Positions 22,567 to 33,455 of a stretch of DNA of 64,000 bases are shown piece by piece. The first letter of the stretch is position 1; each line of letters starts with the position of its first letter. Made by a program: the position numbers and the translations under genes. This DNA is from Bondarzewia mesenterica. Taxonomy: Eukaryota > Basidiomycota > Agaricomycetes > Russulales > Bondarzewiaceae. The stretch spans positions 1 through 64,000 of the forward strand of contig SGPL01000053.1 of the NCBI GenBank assembly GCA_004802705.1, written 5' to 3'. The notes under the pieces were generated by a model, which ran no database searches, had not been told where the DNA came from, and saw nothing but the letters and a program-made list of their open reading frames with translations.

Positions 22567-25500
22567 ATGTCGGTCGCACCTCGGGACGGTCTGCGCCATC
22601 GGCTTTCGACCGTTGCGGAAAAGCCAACCGTGAGCGAACATCTACCCGCCGATCGTGATGACGGGATGAAGGAGGAGGTCGTGTGGGGGAAGACTCCAAG
22701 CGGCGAAGGTGCGTTGCATGTATATCGTCTCATTTTTTCATGTCTAGATGAAACGATGTCGCTTAGTTTTCCGTGTACCCACTACTCACGACGTCGTCAC
22801 GGCTTTGTTGCACCCCGCGCACCCAAAATCTCATCTGGACATCCTTAATCTGGCCCTCTTGGGACTTCAGCTCGTGCTCTTTGCCGTACTGCCTCGTACG
22901 CCACGAAAGATTTTCTATTTCCTATACTTCGCGTTCTGGAGAGCGGCCTACGATGCTGGCTTGGGTTACGTCTTGACGAAGCAGAGCAAGAAGAAATGGA
23001 TCGTTAGGGAGGTGCAGAGATTGGGTTGGCTGGACGAGAAACGCAGGCCCGAGGTCAGGAACTGGATAAAGAAACAGCTTGTAGGAAAGATGGGCAAGGA
23101 TTATTCTTTCGACGTTGGTACTTTTCGTTTGGGTGCCAATTTTATTGATGATTCACGCGTCTCGTCAGGAATTGCCGCTCGAATACAATACTTGGCTGCT
23201 CTTCCGCCAAGCCGTTGACATAATTCTTATCAAGTATGTACTCTTTCTAGGGGATTTTTTTCAATACTCATGAACGCTTCCCCCAGTGATTTTATTTCGT
23301 TTTGCCTGTTCACGTTTGCCTGCTTCCGTGTTCCCGAAGGATTATCTCTCTTTGTCCATGCTTTGAGGTAACGCGTTGATTGACTGAATTATGTTCAACC
23401 CTGATTTTTTTTTCCTACAAGGTGGATCGGCGGTTGTATCCTAATTGGCTTTAATCTCTGGGTTAAATCCGAAGCTCACTACGTTGTTAAAGACTATGGA
23501 TGGTACTGGGGCGATTGCTTCTTCCAGCGTGGGAATCTTGTTTTCGATGGGGTTTTTGAACTGGCACCCCATCCTATGTATTCTGTTGGTAAGGGATACC
23601 TCGCTTACGACTGCCAGGATCTGACTGCTATTCGCAAAGGTTATGCCTGGTTCTACGGTTTATCCCTCATCGTCGGCAGCTATGCCGTCCTCTTTGTCAG
23701 TCTAGCAGCCCACGCAGCGCAATTTGCATTCTTGGTTCTGTTCGAGAATCCTCGTGCGTTGCATTGTTAGAGGGATGTGGGTGAGAGCTGACTTTCTTTC
23801 TAGATATCGAGAGGATGTACGGCCAGCGGAAACCTCTTGCGGAGCGTGTGCCACTACGGCGCAAGGCTGCTCGCTCAAATGCGACGACACCAGAACCACG
23901 ATGCCGGATACGTTCCTTGTCTGACGCAGTGGATGTTCTGTCCACCCCCTCTATTACCGATGGCGAAACGGGCACGGAGACCGAGAACGAAACTGAGACG
24001 GAGTACGATAACAGCGCAAAGGTTCTGGGGACTGGCACCCCGTCTAACATTTCCGCGGTCCCTGTGAACATGAAACAGCGGAGCGGGTCTCCCACATCAC
24101 AACATGACCTACTCAATAGATATTTCAGGCAGGACACCATATTTTTGCACAACCTTGACATTTTTAGGTATGCACTACCAATTCATTCATTGCCTTCAAT
24201 AGGGGCTGACATATATTATGCTCTTCAGGGCTTCTGATTTCATGCTCCTTCTCGCCCTATTTTACCCGCTATTATTTGCCTTCCTTCCACCCCTGTCGCA
24301 AGGTGCCGCACTCGGTCTCCACTTCATCCACTCACTCTTTTGGTGCATCTTCTATTATGTTGGGCTCGGCCTTGTTTTACAGGGCCAGAGTAAAGAGAAG
24401 TTCCTCGTCAGGCACTATATGAAACACTATTACTATCCAGAGCGTGACGGTGGCAAAGGTGCTGTTCAAGAGACATTCAACAATTGGAAGGTGATCTACA
24501 ATTTGAGCATGTGCATGACATATGGTGAGTCCTGACAAGCAAACGGGCGGAACCATTTGTGAACGACTTACTCTTTTCGTGCAGCTTCATGTTTTGGGCT
24601 GGCCTGGAAGACGTATACAATTCCTACCGACTGGACTGTGGGGAACGAACTTCTTCGCCATACATTGGGTGCCGTAAGTGCTCGAACAATCGTCTGTTGT
24701 GTTCAGGCGTAAAATTGCGTTCCAGGTTCTTATCGCCTTTCACGTTTGGGCGTCGAAAGAGTCCTTCGAAGTTCTGGGTGTATTCGGTATGTCGTCGTGC
24801 CTGTAGAGGGGACGAAGACTTATAGGGTAAACTAGGTTGGTTCTACGGAGATTTCTTCATGGAGGATTTCCCGTCAAGTCTGGATTACTCTGGCATCTAC
24901 CGGTTGGTATAGGGGCTCGTGTCTTCTGCCGATTTGCAAGCTGATACTCCTGACAGCTATTTGAACGATCCAGAAATGGTGTCGGGTGCCGCGTTTTTCG
25001 GCCTTGCTCTGATAAGTGACAGCAAGCTGGTTTACGTTCTCGCCCTCATCCGGCACCTTTCGTACTGGTGGTTCCTGCGCCATGTTGAGAAGTGCGCGCT
25101 TCACAGCCCTTGATTATGCTGTTGATCTATTAACAGTTGAAATTGGTCCCACAGTCCCCACATGCGCAAGCTATATGGAGATTCGCTTCGTCAGGAGGCC
25201 GGTTTTGTCAAAGTGGTCAAGAATGTAGCCAGCAAGAACGCTCGACTTTTCGAATCGCGTGCAGGTCGACATGGCCCAGGAATCCGGCGTGTCGCAAGGG
25301 AAGTCAAGGGCACGTTCGATAAAGTGTATGAAGAAACCGCAGAAGTGCTGGAGGATTTCCTAGCAAAATGTGCGACAACTGTCTTCCGTTGTCGAAGATA
25401 CTGCAAAACTTACTCGCCATTGTGCAGCACGTCCGAGGATTTCTGAGGTCGTTCAAGACACGAAGATTCTTCTCCAGCAATCTAGGGAGAAACTTGTTAT

Positions 25501-26500
25501 TACGTGCGTTTTTACTTGTTTGAATGTGGCGAATCTCACGTTTTGATCGTTCAGCCGTGTCGCAAATGATTTATCTTCCTACGCGATGGATAAGTATAAA
25601 CTTTCTATCGCATCCAACTCTGCAGGTGGTGCTTTGCGCTTCCATTTGGGTGAACAGATCAGAGTAAATTGGCAGGCTCCCTTGAACCACTCTCGCCGTG
25701 ACTGGATTGGTATCTATCGGGTACGTCGGCCTTTTCTGAATTTCTGTCGATGTTTCGCCAATTATGCCTTGTTCCATTTAGGTCGGTGCTAACCAATCAA
25801 AGCTTGTTACCAAAACGTCTTCCCTGGGAATGTGGGTGCCTGTACATGACAAGGAATGGGACGGCGATGTTCCCATTGGCTCAGAAAGGCGCGGAAAAGA
25901 AGGGAAGGAACCTGAAAGTGGCCAGGTCGTATTCAAGGGAGACACATTACCATGGCAAGTAGGCCAATATGAGGTAACGTTCTCAAGACGCGGTTGCTTG
26001 CATTTGGATTTGCCTGTCTAATTTTATCTTGCCTTACAGGTTCGCTACCACCATGACGGCAAGTATAATGTCTTGAGTTTGGACGGTCCATTGGAGATTT
26101 ACGGTAAGCACGTTCTCAGTCTCACGGTACGTAGGTAGACACCGAAAGTTGCTGATCCGTTCAACCCACAGTCAACAAGCCCGAAACGCTTGAATTTAGC
26201 TCGGTTCGGTCATCGCTGATGCATATTGTGCCCCTTTGTCTGGACTCGGATCCATCGCTCATCCCTCTTTCCTGTCGGACAGACAACAGCGGCGATGTAA
26301 GTGCAGAGACCGAAGGCCAAGACTCTCGCGATCCCGACGACTTCCGGTTCTGGTCTGAGCGCCAGGCGCGGAGGATTGCACGAGCGATCAAGCAATTGTT
26401 CGAGGTCGAGTATACACCGGAGGTGATCATGGCGGATGCGAACTTGTCCGCACTTGCTCACCGGATCTTGGCATCAAAGGAAATCTTGGAGGCTTTCTAG
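22567..26500 (+). CDS. CHO2: Phosphatidylethanolamine N-methyltransferase
   Basis: Predicted 989-aa ER membrane enzyme for the first S-adenosylmethionine-dependent methylation of phosphatidylethanolamine on the way to phosphatidylcholine. Eighteen exons: 22567-22708, 22767-23113, 23169-23233, 23287-23367, 23422-23588, 23640-23753, 23804-24167, 24229-24524, 24585-24673, 24726-24786, 24836-24902, 24957-25091, 25155-25369, 25428-25503, 25555-25720, 25782-25973, 26040-26103 and 26172-26500. Family blocks in order: [11 protein letters not shown] and [63 protein letters not shown]; a Ser/Thr/Glu-rich loop; a second membrane repeat ending in RLDCG-region alternatives read as [29 protein letters not shown]; and a soluble C-terminal beta-rich domain. 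Two donors are GTTGGT, which frame continuity requires. The C-terminal [18 protein letters not shown] segment is also characteristic of fungal Cho2. Confidence 0.96.
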
Positions 26501-26842
26501 CGATTGGGATAGGGCCTTTTCTCTATCCGTTCATGACTTGCTCAAATTTATGACCCTTTGCACGTTTTCTAATACATATCCATTCAGTTGATGATAGACA
26601 TCATGTTTTTTTTTTGGTTTCCACCACAACCTTGTAACGCAGTGTGTAACGTTCGCACGTGACAGAACTAAGTAGTGACGATCGACAATCAGCCAGCAAT
26701 CTATCGAAATCGACAACCTGAAAGCTGACTTGCGCACACCAACAACAGGAACAGCCAGTGAGATTTCATTGCTTTTCATTGTCCCATTGGCTTTCGAATT
26801 CAAACCCGTCACCAGGTTGACACCTCAAAGATATCTATTGCC
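26501..26842. other. Intergenic, CHO2 3' end and deaminase promoter
   Basis: AT-rich directly after the CHO2 stop, with a T tract at about 26608. Nothing else recognised. Confidence 0.4.
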
Positions 26843-27696
26843 ATGAACAAAACGCAGTTTTACCTATCCGAATGTGCCGATGCGGCTTCCAAGAGCCCAA
26901 TGTGCTTCACCCTCGGAGCACTTCTCGTAAAGGGCGGGAAGGTAATTTCTACTGGGTATAATCACCATCGGACTCACTACGACGGTGCGGACACACGCAC
27001 GCACGGTCACCGCAAGCCCGTCTCCATGCACGCAGAAATGCACGCCATTTTCAATGTCGCGGGCATGTCTCCTTCCTTCCGCAGGCAGGGTGCGCGGGTG
27101 GCGGTGGACCCGCAGCGGCAAACACCAGGGACAACACGAGTGTTTAAAGGGTCGGCCGCCCCCNCTGTCGCCGGCGAGGGCCAATAGGTTTTGTCAGGAA
27201 GGTTCGGCGGTGCAGAAGAGTCCAAGGCAGGAGGGTGGTAGGTCAAAGCTGAATGGAAAATGGCGGAGGGGCCAGCCACAGCCGCAAAGTAATGTCGGTA
27301 GTGGGAGCAGATATGATCATCGGAAAACTTCCCCGTCGCTTGCTGCGGGCTGTGCGGGCTGTTCAACGGGGCTGGGGGAGACCGACAGGCAGTGGAGTGC
27401 CCGTCGTCGGGACCCCCGCGTGAACGGCGCGGATATCTATGTCGCGCGAGTGACGAAAAGTGGAATGGGGAGCGCCCTGCCATGTTGGAGGTGCTTGGAG
27501 TGGTGTCGCTGGGCCGGCGTGAAGAGAGTCTTCCATTGGAATGCGGATCTAGGAAAATTTGATGTGGTCAAGGTGAACAGTGCGGAGAAACAGATGTATG
27601 AAACACATGCAGATATTCGGCTCTATGCCGGATTGGTGAGCTTACTCTCCCTCTTCAATTCGATGGTGGTCTTACATCTGTTTGTAGGGCTGGTGA
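26843..27696 (+). CDS. CMP/dCMP-type zinc deaminase (frame disturbed by an ambiguous base)
   Basis: Starts MNKTQFYLSECADAASKSPM and carries H63-A-E in VSMHAEMHAI, then PCWRCLEWCRWAG downstream. These are the HAE and PCxxC zinc-ligand motifs of the cytidine/deoxycytidylate deaminase superfamily. The exact substrate (free nucleotide, riboflavin intermediate or RNA) cannot be told. Upstream and downstream halves are in frames offset by one base, and the switch falls exactly at the ambiguous base N at 27164 inside a C run. Treating N as a spurious extra base keeps one frame open from 26843 to 27635; a GTGAGC donor then joins 27688-27696 (Gly-Trp-stop). The middle (about residues 105-190) is low-complexity and basic. 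An unseen intron covering the N is the alternative. Confidence 0.75.
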
Positions 27697-28061
27697 AATT
27701 TCGTGATTCTTCTGTGTAACCTACGAATCGCTGGATCTGTGCATTAAGATTTCTGGGATGCATCCTCTTCCCTCTAACCCGTCATTCAGTAAGTTTTCAG
27801 CTTTTAGTGCCCTCATTTCACAGTACGGAGAAAGTCGTCTCGAGTGCATGGGTCTCGCGTCTCTCCCGCAGTCATGAACTCAGAAATTCAGTGAAGCCTT
27901 TATCCCAACTCCGACTTATTGGATTGCTGCGTAGGTGGGGCTCTCGAAGATCCCAATTAACCCTCTTTCTTTGCTAAATAAAATCCAAATCCACCAACCT
28001 GCAAGATGTGTATACGGAAGTCTCTCCTTTGTCTTTCATGCAACCCTTCGTTCAGAGTTTC
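27697..28061. other. Convergent intergenic spacer
   Basis: Between the 3' ends of the deaminase and the ALKBH6-like gene. No further gene or repeat seen. Confidence 0.4.
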
Positions 28062-29722
28062 TCATTTTTGCCGAGATACCCTACTCGGCCCTATACTCGC
28101 TATCCTCCCTACATCACGACAGGTCAGACTGTACCTCGTCTCCCGTCGTAGTGTCCCACCACCCATCACAACTTTCCGTTCGTTCTCGCCCCCGAGCATA
28201 CTGGCATTGGCGATACGGACGCCATCTCTGGCTGTGTCCCCATTGTCCATATCACTGTCACTAGCGAAGACGTCTTCTTCCACTTCCGATATACCATGCA
28301 GATGGTTGGTGTATAGTGCGGAAGTGGTAATTACGAGACTGCGCGGTTCGAGAAGAAGGGATAGTGCAGGTGTCGGATCGATAGTGCGACCATGGCCATG
28401 TTCACTCTCGTCAGCAGGTTTGGCAGGCAATGATGTGTACCGATAGTAGTGCATGACGGTGTGCGAACCAAGTGATAGAGTCGCTACGATGGGATGGTAT
28501 GACAGCCCGTCCTCGTGGGGCTGAAGTACCGGAAATGAGTTGGATTTCTGGCCGGATGTATTTGAACCCAAAGTTTTGAAAAACAACGCACCAAGATGCC
28601 TTGACCTGCAAGATACTATTTCAGAACGTCACGAGACTGTAATTTTCAACTTCTATATGAGAACAGAAGGGCGAAAGGACGCACTTCATTTAAGATGATA
28701 TGATTGGGACGCTGGTGTGGAGAGCCCTTAAATGCTCCTGTCGCTTCAATTCGCGAGATGAGGTCTGGGCTGAGTTACATCAGGCTGCCTGCAGGAAGGC
28801 ATCACAAGTGAATGTCGAGGCTTACAATCGGGCAACAAATGTTGGCAGGATCTCTGGAATGAGCACATTTTTTGACGTCAAGTCGCCTCCTGCATGAACA
28901 TGATGGGCGACATGCGCTCCTGTTAAGTCCTGAATGTGACAACGGAGTCGGACAGAACTGATATGATGGTTATGACAGGCTCCTTTGGCAAGCTTCAAAT
29001 CAAGCCAAAAACCGAGAGGATGAAATATTCCTCTCAATGTACCGAGTTAACCTCGTCCTGTCGAACAGCGTTTCAAGTGGACCTTTACGGCCTACTCAAA
29101 ACCATAGGTGATTTTTCACCACACTTGCCAGGCGTAAAAGTGACAACGCGGAGGGAACCTGCATTGTTCGCAAGCGTCCCGCGGGTGTCAGTCGGTGCAC
29201 GACCGCTGCATGACAAGTGACCGGGACTAGGCCTATTCCCATCGAAAAAGACGAGTATTTTTGGGCAGCATGTAAGATCACTCACCCCATATCTGTAGCC
29301 TGGGGAGTCGGGCAGGGTTCAGAGGGAGACCGAATGTAGGAGCGTCGCAGAGCACGTTCAATTTGCCAATGAGAACTTCGTGCCATTCCTCGCTTCGGGG
29401 AGACTGAAAGCAAGCGCGCACCGACGATTGGCAAGCTGCCTCCACTTCTGTTTCGGTGTTTCTTGTATCTGCAGCAAATTTCAGGCTTTCAGTTACTATT
29501 TAGCAAGTCCTCAAGTCATCCCGCCGTCATTAGTATGAATCCTGATCGACCTTCCTATGATCGCGGGGTGATCGACGATTGCAGACATACCTTGCGTAGC
29601 AGATAGGTCTCCTCTTCTTGTGTGACAAAATCAGGGATATAGTACGTGGTGTCCGAGCCTGGCACCAGATACAGCGAGAGGTCCGACCCGGTCATCTGAA
29701 GCTGAAGCATTGTCTCAGACAT
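28062..29722 (-). CDS. ALKBH6: ALKBH6-type Fe(II)/2-oxoglutarate dioxygenase
   Basis: Predicted 274-aa AlkB-family oxygenase. Exons (minus strand): 29722-29591, 29468-29422, 29299-29286, 28889-28826, 28769-28685, 28615-28592 and 28520-28062. The chain reads YYIPDFVTQEEETYLLRK, PKQKWRQLANRRLQIWGG, ATGAFKGSPHQRPNHIILNE, YLAGQGILPHEDG, YHPIVATLSLGSHTVMHYYR, LLEPRSLVITTSALY and RETRYSLTCRDV. H124-x-D126 in PHEDG and a His near 197 (NHLHGI) should bind iron; the Arg in RETRYSLT should contact 2-oxoglutarate. The order matches animal ALKBH6, whose substrate is poorly known (RNA has been suggested). Two exons are tiny (14 and 24 nt), and the intron after the 14-nt exon is about 396 bp. A stretch of about 65 residues between SALY and RETRYS is Asp/Ser-rich and probably disordered. 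Confidence 0.93.
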
Positions 29723-30065
29723 CACGCATCAACAGGCATCAACCTTCAACGTTGCAACAGCCCCGTGCACGTGAAATTCTGAGGTTATGTAAAGAACAAT
29801 GACTCATCCCAACATACATGATCTTTGTAACTTGAAGATCCCCTTTGACAGTATACCAAGAAAACCAAAACCAAAACATGAAATCCTGCTGTTGGCGAAA
29901 TGAATAAATAGATAGCCGTGTTCCGTAGTCAATGCGATGTCATGCGACGCGAATTCGGGAGGGAAAGCAGCGAACATAATTGACAAGAAATGGTCATAGA
30001 TGTGTACCTCGAATCAAAACATTAAGCAGCGGAGAAAGCAACCTCGACCCAAGCAAGCAAAAGGA
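29723..30065. other. Intergenic, promoter of the ALKBH6-like gene
   Basis: Lies between two minus-strand genes. No coding motif recognised. Confidence 0.4.
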
Positions 30066-32109
30066 TCACGCTCTGATCCGCCAACCATCGCCCTTACGGT
30101 TCACCTTCCCGACTCCGCCAATTCCCTCGCGCACGACGAGCCAAAGCCCCGTGCATGACACGACGTCCTTAATTTCCTCTGCCGTGAGCACAAGCCCGTC
30201 CTCCGCTTCTGTGTCCCAGCTCGGCCGTGCAATTCCCTGCGGGTTCAGAGTTCGCCGGCGCACCTTCATCTGGTCGACTACGACATCGGGCAGCGGGAAC
30301 GGGATCTTGAGCAGCGAGACCACCTTCGGATGATGCGGCGTCGGCGCGAGCGTCGCCACCCTGACACGAATCTGCCCTTCGCCGCCGTCCCGCGCCCCGT
30401 GGGCTAACCGACGCACGATAAGCGTGCAGATCCAGGGCGTTTCAGAGTCCTCCGGGTCACTCGCCTCACCATCGGCGGCTTCCATGGCCTCCGTCGTCCC
30501 CAGGTCACTTCCGTCGGCGCCGGTAGATACGCTATGGTGATCGGAAGTTATGGACAGGCGTTTCTGTTGTCGCGATGCCTTGTCCAGACTTGTCGTTGAC
30601 GGAGCATTGGATGAACTGAGTGCTGTGCTCCGTCGTCGAGCTATAGTCCTGCTCCGTGGCGACTGCGGTTCGTTCGCAATGCCAGACTCGCTCTGCTGTT
30701 CCCTCCGCTTCTTCGCCTTCGTCCTGCCACGCGACCAGATGAATTGTACCTCGACTGCAGAGGATTCATCGGGTGGTAGATGGGAATTACGGCGATCATC
30801 GGACGAACTGATAGGGTTCATCATGCCCATTACATTGCCGAAGATACCTTTGTCCGCCCCCTTAATCCAGCGACGCACAACCCATGAGTAACTGTGCGGT
30901 CGCCCTCGTGGCGTATTTGTGGGAGAGCAGAGAGATGGTTGAATGCCAAGGCATGCAGGCTGTAGGATCACGCTGGATGAGTGTTGTGCAGTAGGAAAGG
31001 ACGTGTCAAGAGGTGCGCTGAGGGGTGGGACAGAGGCGCTTGTGGGGAGGAAAGACGAGCGCTTAGAGTTGCCCGATGGAGCGTTGAGCGTCTTTGATCG
31101 AGAGGGCTTCATGAAAGATGATGTAGACGGTGATGGAGAGGCGGGAGGGGAAGATATAATGGCAGAGGGGGAGTTAGAAACGAGTTTTTTCTTGAAAAGC
31201 TTGCCAAACATCTTCTTGGCGCCTGTCGCCGATGGTGGTGCATCATCAGGGCGTGCAACAATGTTTGCAGAGGGTGGTACAGGGGTGTCCAGTCCCGCAG
31301 ACGATACTGAATAAGCGGAAGACATAGGTGTATGGGGGGGCTCGAGTGAATTGAGATACAGGGCGTCGACTGGGCGGACTCCATCCATACTGGTGCGCGT
31401 GCTGGATGGCAGGGGAGGTACTTTGGAGGTCAGAGTGGAGTTAGTGCCGAAGACCTCGATGGGTTCGAGAACAGCGAGTCCAAGGACCTCTAATCCTCGT
31501 CGCATGTATTTGGCGACTTTAGCATCTGTCCCGGCATCAACAACGACATTTGTCATAACATTGTGAGCCTGAAGATTGTAAAGCGGGATAATCATGCGAC
31601 GAGAGCCCGAGCCAGAGGAGGAGGAAACGGAGGAGAATGATATAGTAGAGGAATAGCCCGAGAACATGGACACATCTGATCTGTTAGAATTCGTTCGACT
31701 GAGCACATTTTGCTCAACGTCATGATCGTGCGAGGTAGAAGACGACAAGTCGACGGATCTCCGTTGAGACAAGGATCTTTCACGGATTTGTGGGGGCACA
31801 AGTTGAACCTGAAGATTAAGTGGATGATTCGATTTGGCCGGTGGAGGCCTCACAATGATGAAGGTCTAGGAGAAAGAAATGGTGGTTAGATAGTGTCAGA
31901 GCCAACAATATAACCGCATCGAATCTCACTTCATTCGTCCTCTTCTCTCTCTTCTTGACCCCGACCTCGTCGACTCGGTCAGCCTCCATGCGAGGTTCAA
32001 CTTGTTCCACTGATTCATGTATCTCCTTGACTACATTTGGATTAGGAGACTTTGGCTCCTGATGGTTTTGTAGAGCGGCAGGGAGAAAGGAGGAAATAGT
32101 TGCAAACAT
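30066..32109 (-). CDS. Conserved Ser-rich protein of unknown function, 659 aa
   Basis: Exons 32109-31930 and 31865-30066, phase 0. The N terminus (MFATISSFLPAALQN) is short and mildly hydrophobic and is followed by a charged segment. After the intron comes TFIIVRPPPAKSNHPLNLQV, then a long Ser-rich region. A compact ordered-looking block follows: IPLYNLQAHNVMTNVVVDAG, KVAKYMRRGLEVLGLAVLEP. Another disordered region precedes SYSWVVRRWIKG and a C-terminal ordered block with VEVQFIWSRGR, TPWICTLIVRRL and LKIPFPLPDVVVDQMKVRRR. The pattern of two conserved islands in disordered sequence resembles an uncharacterised basidiomycete family I recall, with no assigned role. No enzyme motif is visible. 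It may be a cytoplasmic adaptor; that is a guess. Confidence 0.85.
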
Positions 32110-32866
32110 TGAGAAGAAAACATACAGCGCGAGAGAGATGAAGTTAGGATGATGGTGTAAAGCGGCAGGAGCAGTGTGACCGCCGAGATGCCTGCGTCAT
32201 GTTACGACAGTTGGTCCATCGTACACATTGGCTTACGTGAACACTTGATCGTGATCGTGCACTACGATGAATCCACAGCTATTCAATATATTTCAATCAT
32301 GACCCCCTCGCACATCAAAAAAAATGTAGCACTGCATTCTCCTGCTCTCAAAACCACGTTTCATTTCCTTTTTTCCTTTTTTTTCTCCCTTTTTTCAGGA
32401 TATTTGTCGCGAGACGAGCGATGAACTCGCGCCAAGAGTTTGTAAAATATGCTGACAAACGAAGCAGAAATTGTCATCCTGACTAGTCAACATTGTCGGC
32501 GTGCCCGCGAGGACGGTACCGATAAGCATGTCTCAGGGAATAAAAGTTTCTTTACATAATTTGGCGCCAATGAGCCACAATTCAGATTTCATCCATCCTC
32601 AGCCTGTCCATGTCAGCACATGTGAATACCGCACAGATCAGATTGACCGCCTCATCACCGAGAAACTTGTCGTACCACCTGTAGTGCCTGAACATAGGTA
32701 TGTATGAATAGACGAACGATTGTCATGTTCACTGCCGTGTCCTGATACGGCCGCCCTGCCCAATATAAACTGATGTGACTATACCTGACTACACCTTAAT
32801 AAAGCAGAACGACTGTCTTCTGCTTTGTTTGTAAGGTCTGACTGTAGGAGATAATGACTACACTCT
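32110..32866. other. Intergenic region with a palindromic repeat
   Basis: Upstream of the 659-aa gene it is CT-rich (TTTTTCTCCC-type runs near 32370-32395). It holds copy 1 of the 52-bp repeat listed separately. No gene seen. Confidence 0.4.
32803..32854 (+). repeat. 52-bp repeat, copy 1, with interrupted palindrome
   Basis: Begins AGCAGAACGACTGTCTTCTG and ends with a TGACTGTAGGAGATAA block. The first 22 bases have 7-bp inverted arms, AGCAGAA and TTCTGCT. A nearly identical copy lies in the opposite orientation at 40299-40350, and an 18-bp core copy lies at 37937-37954. Confidence 0.85.
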
Positions 32867-33455
32867 CTAGCTCCACGGGTATTTCGGGAACGGCGCTTCC
32901 CGTACTGGCCGCCGCTGCGATGGAATAAAACGGAAAGGCTCTCCCCATTCCCTGTCCCAGGCTGGCAAAAATGTAAACCCATTCTTCCCACATAAGATGG
33001 CAGCAACAGCAATAGAGCTTACGAAACAATTGACGACGGCGGAGAAATGGAGTGATCCACTCCGATGAGTCCGACAAAGGGAGCGCAAAGTCCTCTCAAC
33101 ATTTGCAAAGGACTGACTGTTGACTGGCTCAGAAGTGTCCGGATGGTCCGAGGATAGTCGTGGCCGGAGCCTCTCCCCGGAATCTCTCCGACAATCCCGT
33201 ACAAGCCTAGAAATCTCCGCGATCACCATTTAGAAGGTTCAGTGATAAGTGCAGAATGACATCGTTACTCACACCATGGTACTCATGTATACGCTGGTCC
33301 TGCAGGGAGATTTTGTGTCGCATCATGTGATGTCGGCTTTGGTTGGTGGCGGCCGGCCAGCGATCCATGATGTATTTACTACAAATATGAATGCCACCCA
33401 AAAACATGTGCGCAGTCTCGTGAAAGAAAATCACGCAAACCATATATACTGTCAT
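32867..33455 (-). CDS. Small uncharacterised gene with an HExxH motif (tentative)
   Basis: Exons 33455-33283 and 33206-32867 join in phase 2 to give about 170 aa. The N-terminal part reads VIFFHETAHMFLGGIHIC: H-E-T-A-H fits the HExxH signature of zinc metallopeptidases, though the spacing to a third ligand is not that of metzincins. The second exon reads LVRDCRRDSGERLRPRLSSD, TSEPVNSQSFANVERTLRSL, AWDREWGEPFRF and looks protein-like. An in-frame 39-bp GTAAGC...AAG segment near 33018 could be a further intron. A stop codon lies directly upstream of the first Met, so either this is the start or an upstream exon is missing. I do not recognise the family; catalytic activity is unproven. Confidence 0.4.

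Noticed and set aside
30550..31566. Several plus-strand frames across the 659-aa gene
   Set aside because: Antisense shadows of one long minus-strand coding exon of 600 codons.
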